The notes below the pieces were generated by a model, which searched no databases, was not told where the DNA came from, and saw only the letters and a program-made list of their open reading frames with translations. 64,000 nucleotides of DNA from Pseudomonadota bacterium (lineage in GTDB: Bacteria; Pseudomonadota; Gammaproteobacteria; Steroidobacterales; Steroidobacteraceae). The stretch lies in assembly GCA_018241525.1 (NCBI GenBank), contig JAFEDR010000009.1:1178001-1242000 (forward strand). The letters run 5' to 3'. Shown piece after piece: positions 16,739 to 27,277 of the stretch. The position numbers and the translations under genes were made by a program. The stretch's first letter is position 1; each line of letters opens with the position of its first letter.

Positions 16739-17503
16739 TCAGGCGCGCGCGAGGAATTCCCGCACCTGCTCGAGGTCGACGCGGGATGCGCCCGAGCGCA
16801 CCGCCGGCGACCAGCCGCGGGTCTCGCCGAGCGACGGGCCAACGGCCAGCGCACCGTCGAGCGGCGCGCTGGCGAAGTAGAGGCTGCGCGCGACCAGCAC
16901 CGGGAATCCGGCGGCGCGCGCGGCGGCGACGCCGGCCGGCGAGTCCTCGATCGCGACGGCGCCCGCGGCCGCGGGCCCGAGTGCCGCGCGGGCGAGTTCG
17001 TAGACCTGCGGATCGGGTTTCTTGCGGGGCGCGTCCTCGGCGCAGAGCACCGCCCGAAAGTCGCGCCGCCAGCGGCTGCCGAGCTGCCTGCCGAGCAGCG
17101 CCTCGACGTTCGCTTGGCTGGTCGTGGTCGCGATCGCGAGTGCCACGTCCGTGCGGCGGCAGTCCTCGAGCAGCTCCGCCACGCCCGGCCGTAGCGGTAC
17201 GCCGGTCACGGCCACGATCTCGGCATAGCAGGCGTTCTTCAGGGCGTGCAGGCGACGCGCGAGGGCCTCCCGCTCCGCAGGATCGCGTGGTGCGTCGGCG
17301 CGGTCCTGCATGTCGAAGCGCAGGCGCTCCAGTCCGCCCGCGACGGCGAGCAGCTCGCCATAGCGCTCGACGCTCCAGTCCCAGGCGAGCCCGGCTGCGC
17401 GAAAGGCGGCGTTGAAGGCGACCCGGTGTCCGTCGCGCTCGGTCTCGGCGAGCGTGCCGTCGACGTCCCAGATCAGCGCGGTGACGGGTGCAGCGGACGG
17501 CAA
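16739..17503 (-). CDS. cbbY: HAD-superfamily phosphatase CbbY
   Basis: CbbY of red-type RuBisCO operons dephosphorylates xylulose-1,5-bisphosphate, an inhibitory misfire product. The 254-residue protein has HAD motif I IWDVDGTLAETERDGHR, the TTTSQANVEALL motif II area, RKKPDPQVYELA (motif III Lys) and AIEDSPAGVAAARAAG (motif IV). It is the last cbb gene, 14 bp after gph and abutting the convergent cryptochrome stop. The only plausible start is TTG 17503, without an evident Shine-Dalgarno, so reinitiation after gph is likely. About 25 residues at the C-terminus are poorly conserved. Confidence 0.9.
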   Translation of the reverse strand: MPSAAPVTALIWDVDGTLAETERDGHRVAFNAAFRAAGLAWDWSVERYGELLAVAGGLERLRFDMQDRADAPRDPAEREALARRLHALKNACYAEIVAVTGVPLRPGVAELLEDCRRTDVALAIATTTSQANVEALLGRQLGSRWRRDFRAVLCAEDAPRKKPDPQVYELARAALGPAAAGAVAIEDSPAGVAAARAAGFPVLVARSLYFASAPLDGALAVGPSLGETRGWSPAVRSGASRVDLEQVREFLARA

Positions 17504-17517
17504 CGCGTCAGCGACCG

Positions 17518-18258
17518 TCAGCGCGCCGCCCAGGCCGCCGCGAGCGGCCCGAGCAGCGCCTCGGGAAGCTCCTCGAGCCCGGTCACGAGCCGGTCGCAGG
17601 GCAGTTCCGCCGCGCTCAGGCCCTCGCGGTAGCCGTGTGGCACGCAGACGACCGGCATCCCGGCGGCACGGGCGGCCGTCACGTCGTTCAGCGAGTCACC
17701 GACCATCACGGCCTCGGATGCGCGCACGCCGAGCAGCCAGCAGGCATGGTCGAGCGGTCCGGGATCGGGCTTGCGCTGCTGGCACGTATCCCCGCCGACG
17801 ACCGCATCGATGAGCCGCGCGAGCCCGGCGCACTCGAGCGCCGCGGTCGCGAGCGCGTAGGGCTTGTTGGTAACGACCGCCACGCGCAGCCGCCCGGATC
17901 GAAGGGTGCGCAGCGCAAACTCCGCCCCGGGATAGGGCGTGGCCGTCGACTCGCCCGCCTGCTGCAGGTGCGCGTAGTGCAGCAGGAACGCCGACAGCAG
18001 CGCGGCGACGTCGACCGGCGTCGCCTTCGCACCGAAGCTCCTGAGCGCCCGCTGCACGAGCACCTCGGCCCCCTGCCCGACCCAGCCGCGAACCGCGTCC
18101 GCGGCGACCGCGCTGCGGCCGGTCGCGATCAGGCTGCGATTGAGCGCGAGGGCGATGTCGCCTGCCGTGTCGAGCAGCGTGCCGTCGAGGTCGAACAGCA
18201 CCGCGCGCAGCGGCACCGGGCGCCAGCGCCCGGCCGTCGGGTGGGCGACCGCCGTCAT
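17518..18258 (-). CDS. gph: Phosphoglycolate phosphatase (Gph/CbbZ)
   Basis: This HAD hydrolase removes phosphate from 2-phosphoglycolate, the product of RuBisCO oxygenation. The 246-residue sequence shows AVLFDLDGTLLDTAGDIALALN (motif I with both Asp), VVTNKP (motif II Thr), QQRKPDPGPLDHA (motif III Lys) and MVGDSLNDVTAARAAG (motif IV). Start ATG 18258 lies 27 bp after cbbP. It is part of cbbLSXFP-gph-cbbY, where two different HAD phosphatases serve repair of RuBisCO side reactions. Confidence 0.92.
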   Translation of the reverse strand: MTAVAHPTAGRWRPVPLRAVLFDLDGTLLDTAGDIALALNRSLIATGRSAVAADAVRGWVGQGAEVLVQRALRSFGAKATPVDVAALLSAFLLHYAHLQQAGESTATPYPGAEFALRTLRSGRLRVAVVTNKPYALATAALECAGLARLIDAVVGGDTCQQRKPDPGPLDHACWLLGVRASEAVMVGDSLNDVTAARAAGMPVVCVPHGYREGLSAAELPCDRLVTGLEELPEALLGPLAAAWAAR

Positions 18259-18285
18259 GCGACTCTGCCCGGGACGTCGCGCACC

Positions 18286-19173
18286 TCAGGCGACTCCGCG
18301 CAGCGCGCGCTTCTGCTGGTCCATCAGCCGCAGGATCATCGGCGTGAAGATGAACTGCATCGCGAGCCCCATCTTGCCGCCCGGCACCACGATGTTGTTC
18401 GGGCGGCTCATCCACGAACCGTGCAGCATCGACAGCAGGTATGGGAAGTCGATGCCCTTCGGGTTCGCGAAGCGGATCACCACCATCGACTCGTCCGCCG
18501 ACGGGATGTCACGGGCAGTGAACGGGTTGCTGGTGTCGACGGTGGGCACGCGCTGGAAGTTCACATGCGTGCGGCTGAACTGCGGGCAGATGTGGTTCAC
18601 GTAGTCCGGCATCCGCCGCAGGATCGTCTCGATCACGGCCTCGGAGCTGTAGCCGCGCAGGGTCTTGTCGCGGTGCAGCTTCTGGATCCACTCGAGGTTC
18701 ACGATCGGCACCACGCCGACCAGCAGGTCGACGTGCCGGGCGACGTCCGCCCCAGGGCCCACGTAGCCGCCGTGCAGCCCCTCGTAGAAGAGCACGTTGC
18801 TGCCGGCCGCCATCGGCTGCCACTCGGTGAAGGTGCCTGGTTCGCCGCCGAGCTCGCGCGCCTCGACCTCGTCGTGGATGTAGCGGCGAACCCGCCCGCG
18901 GCCGTGCTCGCCGTACTCCGCGAAGGTCGCCGCGAGCTCGGCGAGCAGGTTCGACTCCGGGCCGAAGTGGCTGATCTGCGGGCCCTCGCCGTGGTCGGCG
19001 GCGCGGACGCGCGCGCGCATCTCGACGCGGTCGAAGCGGTGGAACGAGTCGCCCTCGATGACCTGGGCGACGATGCCCTCGCGGCGGAAGATGTGCGCGA
19101 AGCTCTTCATCACGGTCGTGGTGCCGGCCCCGGAGGAGCCGGTGACCGCGATGATCGGGTGCAGGACGGACAT
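18286..19173 (-). CDS. cbbP: Phosphoribulokinase (CbbP)
   Basis: Phosphoribulokinase makes ribulose-1,5-bisphosphate, the RuBisCO substrate. The 295-residue octameric bacterial type begins MSVLHPIIAVTGSSGAGTTT with its P-loop at about 12-20. It has the catalytic region EGDSFHRFDRVEMR and the block LFYEGLHGGYVGPGADVARH. The C-terminus has FPYLLSMLHGSWMSRPNN. It follows cbbF after 26 bp. Bacterial enzymes of this type are usually NADH-activated; nothing here contradicts that. Confidence 0.96.
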   Translation of the reverse strand: MSVLHPIIAVTGSSGAGTTTVMKSFAHIFRREGIVAQVIEGDSFHRFDRVEMRARVRAADHGEGPQISHFGPESNLLAELAATFAEYGEHGRGRVRRYIHDEVEARELGGEPGTFTEWQPMAAGSNVLFYEGLHGGYVGPGADVARHVDLLVGVVPIVNLEWIQKLHRDKTLRGYSSEAVIETILRRMPDYVNHICPQFSRTHVNFQRVPTVDTSNPFTARDIPSADESMVVIRFANPKGIDFPYLLSMLHGSWMSRPNNIVVPGGKMGLAMQFIFTPMILRLMDQQKRALRGVA

Positions 19174-19199
19174 GGCGGCTGGCGGGCGGCCGGGCCGGC

Positions 19200-20279
19200 T
19201 CAGGCCCGCGCCTCGGGCCGGAACAGCGAGCGCTCGTTGAAGAGCGGCGACTCGAACGGGGCGTCCGCCCCCGTGTCGTGGTCGACGTGGTAGCGCTCGA
19301 TCCGCTCGACCTCCTCGCGCGAGCCGAGCACGACGGGAACGCGCTGGTGCAGGCCCTCCGGCGCGACCTCGAGCAGCTGCTTCCGCCCGGTGCTCGCGAA
19401 GCCGCCGGCCTGCTCGACCAGGAAGGCGATCGGGCTCGCCTCGTAGAGCAGGCGCAGCCGGCCGGGCTTGCTCGGGTCCTTGAGGTCGCGCGGGTACATG
19501 AAGACGCCGCCGCGCACCAGGATCCGGTGCACCTCGGCGACCAGCGAGGCGATCCAGCGCATGTTGAAGTCGCGCCCGCGCGGGCCGCTGCGCCCGGCCT
19601 GGCACTCGGTCACGTAGCGGTGCACGGGCGATTCCCAGAAGCGCGCGTTGCTGGTGTTGATCGCGAACTCGCTGGTCGACGGCGGGATCGCGAAGTTCGG
19701 ATGCGTCAGGATGAAGTTGCCGATCTCGCGGTCGAGCGTGAAGCCGTGCGTGCCCTTGCCGACGGTGAGCACCAGCATCGTCGCCGGCCCGTAGATCGCG
19801 TAGCCGGCGGCGACCTGGCGGCGGCCGGGCTGCAGGTAGTCGGCCGTCGCGGGTGCCGCGTCCGACTCGTGGCGGAGCACCGAGAAGATCGTGCCGACCG
19901 AGACGTTGACGTCGGCGTTCGAGGAACCGTCGAGCGGGTCGAAGATCAGCAGCAGGCGGCCGCGGGCGTACTGGGCGGGGATCGGGTACGGCTCGTCGAG
20001 CTCCTCGGACGCCATGCCGGCGACGAGGCCGCCCCATTCGCAGGCGCGCAGCAGCGTGTCGTTCGCGACGACATCGAGCTTGGCCTGGGTCTCGCCGTGC
20101 ACGTTCTCGGTGCCGACGGTGCCGAGGTAGCCACCGAGCGCGCCCTTCGCCGTCATCGCCGAGATCGCCTTCACGGCGGCGGCGACGTCGACCAGCAGCG
20201 CGCCGAGCTCGCGCGCGCCGTCGATGCCGTCGAGCTGCTCGATCAGGAACTTCGAGAGCGTGGTACGCCCCTGGTGCAT
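19200..20279 (-). CDS. cbbF: Fructose-1,6-bisphosphatase class I (CbbF)
   Basis: This class I fructose-1,6-bisphosphatase of 359 residues releases phosphate from fructose-1,6-bisphosphate and often also sedoheptulose-1,7-bisphosphate. Metal-site motifs are present: [24 protein letters not shown] (Asp-Pro-Leu-Asp-Gly-Ser-Ser signature) and the sugar-phosphate region GGVFMYPRD with [20 protein letters not shown] 20279 has a strong GGGGAGAGG upstream. It lies between cbbX (11 bp) and cbbP. Confidence 0.95.
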   Translation of the reverse strand: MHQGRTTLSKFLIEQLDGIDGARELGALLVDVAAAVKAISAMTAKGALGGYLGTVGTENVHGETQAKLDVVANDTLLRACEWGGLVAGMASEELDEPYPIPAQYARGRLLLIFDPLDGSSNADVNVSVGTIFSVLRHESDAAPATADYLQPGRRQVAAGYAIYGPATMLVLTVGKGTHGFTLDREIGNFILTHPNFAIPPSTSEFAINTSNARFWESPVHRYVTECQAGRSGPRGRDFNMRWIASLVAEVHRILVRGGVFMYPRDLKDPSKPGRLRLLYEASPIAFLVEQAGGFASTGRKQLLEVAPEGLHQRVPVVLGSREEVERIERYHVDHDTGADAPFESPLFNERSLFRPEARA

Positions 20280-20290
20280 GCGCCTCTCCC

Positions 20291-21292
20291 CTAGCCGGCC
20301 GGCGGCGGGTCGGCGAAGACCCGGCTGGCGCGGATATCCGCCGCGGTGATGGTCGTCAGGTCCGCCGCCGTCCACGCGCGGTCGGGTTCGGCGAACAGCC
20401 GGCTCGCCTGGCGCAGCCGCGCGCGGTCGAGCGCGTTGCGGACGCTGCGGGCGTTGGCGAAGTGCGGCTGGCGGATGCGCCGCGCGAGGTATTCCTCGAA
20501 CGCGGCCCGCGCACCGTCGTCGAGCCGGTAGTGCTGGGCCTCGAGCATCAGCGACGCGATCCGCAGCAGGTCGCCGGGTTCGTAGTCGGGGAAGTCGATG
20601 TGGTGCGCGATCCGCGAGCGCATGCCGGGGTTGGAGCGGAAGAACGCCTCCATCCGCTCGCGGTAGCCGGCCAGGATCACGACCAGGTCGTCGCGCTGGT
20701 TCTCCATGACCTGCAGCAGGATCTCGATCGCCTCCTGGCCGTAGTCGCGCTCGTTCTCCGGCCGGTAGAGGTAGTACGCCTCGTCGATGAAGAGCACCCC
20801 GCCCATGGCCTTCTTCAGCACTTCCTTGGTCTTCGGCGCGGTGTGGCCGATATACTGGCCGACGAGGTCGTCGCGCGTGACCGCGACCAGGTGGCCTTTG
20901 CGGACGTAGCCGAGGCGGTGGAGGATCTCGGCGATGCGCATCGCGACCGTGGTCTTGCCGGTGCCGGGGTTGCCGGTGAAGCACATGTGCAGGCTCGGCG
21001 TCTGCGCCTCGAGGCCGATCGCGAGCCGCAGCCGGTCGACCACGAGGAGCGCGGCGATGTCGCGGATGCGCGCCTTGACGGGCGCGAGGCCGACGAGCGC
21101 GGCGTCGAGCTCGTCGATCACTGCCCCGGCCTGTGACTGCGCCAGCACCTCGCCGATCGTGCGCGGCGGGGCCGCGGCCGGGACGGTAGCGGGCGCCGCC
21201 GTCTCCGGCGCCGGAGCGCCGGGCAGCGAGTAGAGCGGGCTAGCCATCGCGACGCGGTGACGCATCGAAGGCGGCGAGGCGCACGCGCTCAC
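20291..21292 (-). CDS. cbbX: Red-type RuBisCO activase CbbX
   Basis: CbbX is the AAA+ activase that pulls the C-terminus of the red-type large subunit to release inhibitory sugar phosphates. Core motifs are [11 protein letters not shown] (Walker A), [20 protein letters not shown] (pore-loop region), [13 protein letters not shown] (Walker B) and [20 protein letters not shown] (sensor 2). I use GTG 21292 (333 residues): it overlaps the cbbS stop as GTGA and has GGAGGGGGAG upstream. ATG 21247 (318 residues) has no Shine-Dalgarno but would also give a normal protein. Confidence 0.94.
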   Translation of the reverse strand: MSACASPPSMRHRVAMASPLYSLPGAPAPETAAPATVPAAAPPRTIGEVLAQSQAGAVIDELDAALVGLAPVKARIRDIAALLVVDRLRLAIGLEAQTPSLHMCFTGNPGTGKTTVAMRIAEILHRLGYVRKGHLVAVTRDDLVGQYIGHTAPKTKEVLKKAMGGVLFIDEAYYLYRPENERDYGQEAIEILLQVMENQRDDLVVILAGYRERMEAFFRSNPGMRSRIAHHIDFPDYEPGDLLRIASLMLEAQHYRLDDGARAAFEEYLARRIRQPHFANARSVRNALDRARLRQASRLFAEPDRAWTAADLTTITAADIRASRVFADPPPAG

Positions 21293-21729
21293 TCACGGTA
21301 GCGCTCCCCCTCCGGCTTGTCGCCCTCGTGGCCGCGGATCGTGTAGCGCAGGGTCCTGCCCGGCCCTTCCTCGCGGCTCAGGCTGAAGCCCGGCTCGCGG
21401 CGCGGACGCTGGACGATGAAGCTCATTGCGACGCTCTCGATGCCGCGCGTCGAGTCGAACGCGACCAGCCGGATGTAGTGGTCGGGGAAGGTCTGGCGAC
21501 AGCTGCGCAGCTCGAGCAGCACGCCGGCCGCGTCCTTGAGGTCGAACATCGGCATCCCGAACATCTCCCAGTAGGTGTTGCGGGGATGCGGGTCGTCGGT
21601 GTACTCGACGCTCCAGGCGTAGCCGCGGCCGAGCCCGTACTCGACCTGCAGCCCGATCTCGGCGTCCGTGAGGTCGGGCAGGAAGCTGAACTGGCCCTGC
21701 GTCAGCCGGCCGGTCGGGTTCGTCATCAT
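21289..21729 (-). CDS. cbbS: RuBisCO small subunit (CbbS), red type
   Basis: This is the small subunit of form IC RuBisCO, 146 residues, within the usual range for red-type subunits, which carry a C-terminal hairpin extension. It contains [34 protein letters not shown] and [20 protein letters not shown], then an extended tail ([18 protein letters not shown]). Two ATGs are adjacent (21729 and 21726), with GGGAG upstream. It starts 17 bp after cbbL and overlaps cbbX. Confidence 0.96.
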   Translation of the reverse strand: MMTNPTGRLTQGQFSFLPDLTDAEIGLQVEYGLGRGYAWSVEYTDDPHPRNTYWEMFGMPMFDLKDAAGVLLELRSCRQTFPDHYIRLVAFDSTRGIESVAMSFIVQRPRREPGFSLSREEGPGRTLRYTIRGHEGDKPEGERYRE

Positions 21730-21746
21730 GGGGCGTGCTCCCGCCG

Positions 21747-23317
<1,571 letters not shown>

Positions 23318-24241
23318 ATGAAGAACGTCACCCTCCGGCAGCTCCGAATCTTCGCCTCCGTGGCGCGGCACCTGAGTTTTGCACGCGCGGCGGACGAGCT
23401 CCGGCTGACGCCGCCCGCGATCTCCATGCAGATCAAGGAGTTGGAGACGGAGGTCGGTCTGCCGCTGTTCGACCGGAGCCGCCGGCAGATCTCGCTGACC
23501 ATGGTCGGCGAGTACGTGCTCGCCCACACCCGGCGGGTGCTCGCCGTGATGCGCGACGCGGAGGACATGGTCGCGAAATTCCGCGGCCTGCAGACCGGCT
23601 CGCTCGACGTCGGCATGGTCAGCACCGCGAAATATTTCCTGCCGCGACTCCTCGCGCAGTTCCGCAGCGAGCACCCGGGCATCGAACTCAGGCTCCGCAT
23701 CGGCAACAACCGCGACGAGCTGGTCGACCTGATGCGCGAGGGGCTCGTGGAGCTCGCGATCATGGGCCGGCCACCGAAGGGCTGGCCGACGCGCGCCGAG
23801 CCGTTCGCGCTGCACCCGCACGTGCTGGTCACCGCCGTCGATCATCGCTTCACGCGCCTCGACGAGGTGCCCGCGCGCGCGCTCGTCGACGAGCAGTTCA
23901 TCGTCCGCGAGCCCGGCTCCGGCACGCGCGCGGCGCTCGATGAGTACATGGGTGCGCACCACATGACGCCGCGCATCGCGATGCAGATGTCGAGCAACGA
24001 GTCGATCAAGCAGGCGGTGATGTCGGGGATGGGCGTGGCACTCCTGTCGCTGCACACGCTCGGGCTCGAGCTCGAACACCGGCTGATCGCGGTGCCGAAC
24101 GTCGAGGGCCTGCCGGTGATGCGCCGCTGGCACGTCGTGAACACGCTCGCGAAGACGCTCTCGCCGCCCGCGGAGGCGTTCCGCTACTTCGTGCTCGAGC
24201 GCGCCGCGGCCTTCCTCGCCGCGCAATTCCCGGGGCATTGA
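23318..24241 (+). CDS. cbbR: LysR-type regulator of the Calvin-cycle operon (CbbR)
   Basis: CbbR activates cbb operons in response to metabolites such as RuBP or NADPH. The 307-residue LysR protein has an N-terminal winged helix (TLRQLRIFASVARHLSFARA, LTPPAISMQIKELETEVGLP) and a periplasmic-binding-like effector domain. The second half matches CbbR closely (GSLDVGMVSTAKYFLPRLL, ELAIMGRPPKGWPT). It is divergent from cbbL, the conserved position. Confidence 0.93.
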   Translation: MKNVTLRQLRIFASVARHLSFARAADELRLTPPAISMQIKELETEVGLPLFDRSRRQISLTMVGEYVLAHTRRVLAVMRDAEDMVAKFRGLQTGSLDVGMVSTAKYFLPRLLAQFRSEHPGIELRLRIGNNRDELVDLMREGLVELAIMGRPPKGWPTRAEPFALHPHVLVTAVDHRFTRLDEVPARALVDEQFIVREPGSGTRAALDEYMGAHHMTPRIAMQMSSNESIKQAVMSGMGVALLSLHTLGLELEHRLIAVPNVEGLPVMRRWHVVNTLAKTLSPPAEAFRYFVLERAAAFLAAQFPGH

Positions 24242-24342
24242 GCGGCGTCTGACCGCGCTCGTCCTGGACGCGCGCGGCGCGCGCACGATCCGTCGCGCAC
24301 GACTGGCCGGCGTCGCGAGAATCTGCTGAACTCGCGGACGCC

Positions 24343-24924
24343 ATGCGTACTCTCCTTTCTTCCCGCGGCTGGATCCGCCTCGCCGGCGCCGCGACGGTCC
24401 TCGGCATCGCCCTCGTAGGCTGCAGCGCGTCGCCGCCGAAGGGCCTCGCGCCAGTCGCGCTCGTCTCGCACGTCGACCTGAACCGGTTCATGGGCGACTG
24501 GTTCGTCATCGCGAACATCCCGACCTTCCTTGAGAAGGGCGCGTACAACGCGAAGGACACGTACGCGCTCGACCCGGATGGCTCGGTGGCGACGGTCTAC
24601 AGCTTCAATGCCGACGCCTTCGATGGTCCGCGCAAGCAGTACCACTCGCGCGGCTTCGTGGTGGACAGGACCTCGAACGCGGTCTGGGGCCAGCAGTACG
24701 TCTGGCCGTTCCGGGCGGACTACCGCATCTCGTACCTCGCGCCGGACTATTCCACGACCGTCATCGCGCGCGAGAAGCGCGACTTCGTCTGGATCATGGC
24801 ACGCACGCCGACCATCTCCGAGGCCGAGTACGACCGACTGGTCGGCTTCGTCAAGGCGCAGGGCTACGACATCAGCCGCCTGCAGCGGTCGCCGCAGTCC
24901 GCGGGAAATTCTGGCGCGCGCTAG
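24343..24924 (+). CDS. Outer-membrane lipocalin lipoprotein (Blc family)
   Basis: This 193-residue protein has a lipoprotein signal peptide with lipobox LVGC (Cys27). A lipocalin domain follows: FMGDWFVIANIPTFLEKGAYN is the Blc-type G-x-W motif, then a beta-rich region (AVWGQQYVWPFRADYRI, DYSTTVIAREKRDFVWIMAR). Bacterial Blc proteins bind lysophospholipids or fatty acids at the outer membrane and aid envelope repair. It has its own start with no close partner, and converges on the UrcA gene. Confidence 0.9.
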   Translation: MRTLLSSRGWIRLAGAATVLGIALVGCSASPPKGLAPVALVSHVDLNRFMGDWFVIANIPTFLEKGAYNAKDTYALDPDGSVATVYSFNADAFDGPRKQYHSRGFVVDRTSNAVWGQQYVWPFRADYRISYLAPDYSTTVIAREKRDFVWIMARTPTISEAEYDRLVGFVKAQGYDISRLQRSPQSAGNSGAR

Positions 24925-24997
24925 CTCCGCGAGTCCCGACGCAGCGGCACTGCGCCCCTGACCGGCAACGGATCGGTGCGCGCCGTGCCGATGGGCC

Positions 24998-25016
24998 CCC
25001 GGCGTGACCTGCCGGG
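24998..25016. terminator. Possible terminator hairpin between convergent lipocalin and urcA genes
   Basis: CCCGGC (24998-25003) and GCCGGG (25011-25016) form a perfect 6-bp stem with a 7-base loop between two convergent genes. There is no real T tract, so termination would be weak or factor-assisted. Confidence 0.35.
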
Positions 25017-25017
25017 T

Positions 25018-25344
25018 TCAGTGCGGGGGAAGCCGGCCCGTCTGGTTCACGTACGCCGACGTGAGCCGCGGCAAGTTCGCGCTGTAGACAGCCTGCCCCA
25101 CCGCACGACTCGCGCACTCCTCGGCGCCCGGCACCGTCGACGGTCGCGGCGTCAGACCGCAGACCTGGGCGGCAGCCGACTGCAGCCGGCGCAGGATTTC
25201 CTTCGCGCCGGCGGGGCTCGTGGCATCGAGATCGGCGATCTTCACCTGCAGCGCCGCCGCGCCGTCGGCGGCGTGCGCATGGGCGGGTGTCATCAGAACG
25301 AGCGACACGGCGAGCAGAGCGAGTCCGGGCATGGCGCGATTCAT
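25018..25344 (-). CDS. UrcA family exported protein
   Basis: This 108-residue protein has a signal peptide (LALLAVSLVLMTPAHAHAAD) and a short UrcA-like domain. The domain shows VKIADLDATSPAGAKEILRRL, a helical region with Cys (AAAQVCGLTP) and a second Cys (AEECASRAVGQAV) that probably form a disulfide. UrcA proteins are small periplasmic proteins of unknown function, common in sphingomonads and some gammaproteobacteria. No operon partner is visible. Confidence 0.78.
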   Translation of the reverse strand: MNRAMPGLALLAVSLVLMTPAHAHAADGAAALQVKIADLDATSPAGAKEILRRLQSAAAQVCGLTPRPSTVPGAEECASRAVGQAVYSANLPRLTSAYVNQTGRLPPH

Positions 25345-25569
25345 GGGCGTTCCTCAGGCAGGTGCGACGGCGATTCGTCCGGGCAATACGCATCCCTCGT
25401 CCATCGGGCTGGCGACCGAGGACGCGTGGCAGCGTGCACCTGATTAGACGAATCGGACGCCTGAAGGGTTGCATCGCCGGCGTCCCGGGTGTGCGCACTC
25501 GTCGCGTGCGCGAGGCGATTCGTCGCGCCGGGTCCGCGTGATCGCGAGCGGCGCGGACGCCGTGCGCGA

Positions 25570-25767
25570 TCAGGCGTCCGTCTTGTTGAAGACCTGCTCG
25601 ACGCTGAGTCCAAAGCTGTCGGCGATCCGAAACGCGAGCGGCAGCGACGGGTCGAAGCGGCCGTTCTCGATGGCATTGATCGAATTGCGCGAGACGCGGA
25701 CCCGCTCGGCGAGCTCCGCCTGACTCCAGCCCTTCTCGGCCCTCAGTACGCGAATGCGGTTCTTCAT
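25570..25767 (-). CDS. XRE-family transcriptional regulator
   Basis: This 65-residue protein is essentially one Cro/C1-type helix-turn-helix: IRVLRAEKGWSQAELAERV, then SRNSINAIENGRFDPSLPLA and an end typical of YgzD-like regulators (FGLSVEQVFN). It starts at ATG 25767, 19 bp after a membrane-protein gene on the same strand. Small XRE regulators paired with a multi-pass membrane protein are a recurring bacterial arrangement, and this protein probably represses its own operon. The 225 bp downstream (25345-25569) hold no gene I can support. Confidence 0.88.
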   Translation of the reverse strand: MKNRIRVLRAEKGWSQAELAERVRVSRNSINAIENGRFDPSLPLAFRIADSFGLSVEQVFNKTDA

Positions 25768-25786
25768 GCTCCCGCTCCGCCGCGCG

Positions 25787-26269
25787 TCACGGTGCGTCGT
25801 CCGCGCCGCCCATGCGACGCCACCAGACGATGGCCGCCACCGAGACGCACAGCGCCTGCACCATCATCACGAGCGAGACGCCGAAGAAGAAGGCGAGCCG
25901 GACGGAGAGCGCCGTCGTCGTGCCGGCGGAGCCGGTACCGAACTCGTTGACGAACGCGACCAGCCCGTCCATCACCGGCGGCACGAGCAGCAGCAGCACG
26001 GTCGCCATGCCGCCCCAGATCCAGCCGCGCGAGTTCGCGAAGCCCTGCATCGCGACCTGCACCTCGTCGAGGCGCCGCTGCTGCCGCTGGGTCACGTAGA
26101 GGCTGTAGCCCATCAGGAAGACGACGCCGGTGATGCCGAGTCCTTTGGCGATCACCGGGTTCTGCAGCTTGAGCCACGGCATGGCGACCGCGAGGCCGAC
26201 CACCACCGCGACGGCAGGCAGGATCCATAGCGTGGTCCTACCGACCCTGGCCATTGCACTCTTCTTCAT
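25787..26269 (-). CDS. Multi-pass membrane protein paired with the XRE regulator
   Basis: This 160-residue protein has four predicted membrane segments: LWILPAVAVVVGLAVAMPWL, VIAKGLGITGVVFLMGYSLY, GWIWGGMATVLLLLVPPVM and LAFFFGVSLVMMVQALCVSV. A charged loop (TQRQQRRLDEVQVAMQGFAN) lies between the second and third. I recognise no named family. ATG 26269 has an excellent GGAGG 5 bp upstream. It precedes the XRE gene by 19 bp, so the two form an operon. The AT-rich upstream region contains two inverted repeats. Confidence 0.8.
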   Translation of the reverse strand: MKKSAMARVGRTTLWILPAVAVVVGLAVAMPWLKLQNPVIAKGLGITGVVFLMGYSLYVTQRQQRRLDEVQVAMQGFANSRGWIWGGMATVLLLLVPPVMDGLVAFVNEFGTGSAGTTTALSVRLAFFFGVSLVMMVQALCVSVAAIVWWRRMGGADDAP

Positions 26270-26315
26270 GGGGACCTCCGGGTGCGCTTGGCGCACGGCT
26301 TAATCATCAAGGCAC

Positions 26316-26379
26316 AAGTTGAAATTCAAACTTCCCAAGAAGCAAAGTAAGCTTGTCATATCTGCATCGGGATGACAAG
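26316..26379. promoter_or_regulatory. AT-rich operator/promoter region with two inverted repeats
   Basis: An 18-bp near-palindrome, AAGTTGAAATTCAAACTT (26316-26333), has 7 of 9 pairs matched. A perfect 8-bp inverted repeat, CTTGTCAT (26352-26359) and ATGACAAG (26372-26379), has a 12-bp spacer. The stretch is strikingly AT-rich for this genome and lies 47 bp or more upstream of the membrane-protein ATG. It is a reasonable binding region for the XRE regulator. Confidence 0.55.
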
Positions 26380-26872
26380 TATTGTTTTCACTCAGGGTGT
26401 TCCCAGATTCGGGGGTGGTCACGACCGGCCAAGTCGGGCCGGCCATCTCCGAATGGGCCGGGCGCGCTCAGCGATGCGTTCGGTGCACCTCCCCTGGCGG
26501 TCGGACGCGCACCGGCGGTGAGTTCCGCGGGGCGTCGCGCACGGTCGCGCTCGCGTCCGGCGACGCCCGCTGCCGGGGCACCGGCACGCGAGCCGGTCGG
26601 GCGGCGCCGGCAATCGGATTCGCGTCGCGACACTGAGTGCGGGGTTCTCTTCACGATGCCGCGCGCATCCCCGCGGCAGAAGCTCGTCGCCCCGAATCGC
26701 CGCCGATCCCGGTTCGTACACGGATGAATGCGATCGCCACGACACGGGTCCTGTGACAGGCTACTGATGCGGCGGGACATCTGCTTTGCGCGCCGGTTCG
26801 AGCGACGGGCCTCGTCGTTCGCTGCGAGACGAGCTTCGAAGGCACACGCCCGGGGTAGGCGACGAGGGAACG
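26380..26872. other. Stretch without a supportable gene
   Basis: Nearly 500 bp between the inverted repeats and the next start codon contain open frames on both strands. Their products are Arg/Pro/Ser-rich and look like out-of-phase readings of GC-rich DNA. None has a Shine-Dalgarno or a recognisable domain. The end (26864-26870) supplies the ribosome binding site of the next gene. Confidence 0.5.
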
Positions 26873-27277
26873 ATGGAATACGCGATTGGATTTGGACTCG
26901 CCGCGCTCGTCTGCGCCTTCGGTCGGGTCTCCGGGTTCGACCGCGACCGCGCCTTCTACGCGACGATGGTCATCGTGGTGGCGACGTACTACCTCCTGTT
27001 CGCCGCCATGATCGGCTCCTCGCGGGCACTGCTGTTGGAGTCGATCTTCGCGGCGTGTTTCGTCGCGCTCGCCGTCGCGGGCTTTCGCGGCAACCCGTGG
27101 CTGGTCGTCGCCGGGCTCGCCGGGCACGGCCTCTTCGACTTCATGCATCCGTTCCTGGTCGACAACCCGGGGGTCCCTGCGTGGTGGCCGGGCTTTTGCC
27201 TCTCCTTCGACGTCCTCGCGGGTCTAATTCTGTCGGTGCTCATCACGCGCCGCCCGAGCTCCGCTGTCGGGCCTTAG
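26873..27277 (+). CDS. Small multi-pass membrane protein (DUF6010-like)
   Basis: This 134-residue protein has about four membrane helices: the N-terminal AIGFGLAALVCAFG, ATMVIVVATYYLLFAAMIG, LLLESIFAACFVALAVAGF, and the C-terminal FDVLAGLILSVLIT. The polar block GHGLFDFMHPFLVDNPGVP with WWPGFC resembles a small uncharacterised family I associate with DUF6010; the name is tentative. AGGGA lies just before ATG 26873. Its last 35 bp overlap the end of the convergent monooxygenase gene. Confidence 0.72.
   Translation: MEYAIGFGLAALVCAFGRVSGFDRDRAFYATMVIVVATYYLLFAAMIGSSRALLLESIFAACFVALAVAGFRGNPWLVVAGLAGHGLFDFMHPFLVDNPGVPAWWPGFCLSFDVLAGLILSVLITRRPSSAVGP

Noticed and set aside
16739..18258. The two HAD phosphatases as a gene duplication
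   Set aside because: Their motif surroundings and lengths differ and match the separate CbbY and Gph families, both usual in red-type cbb operons.
26353..26780. Open frames on both strands before the small membrane-protein gene
   Set aside because: The products are low-complexity Arg/Pro/Ser, with no Shine-Dalgarno and no domain.
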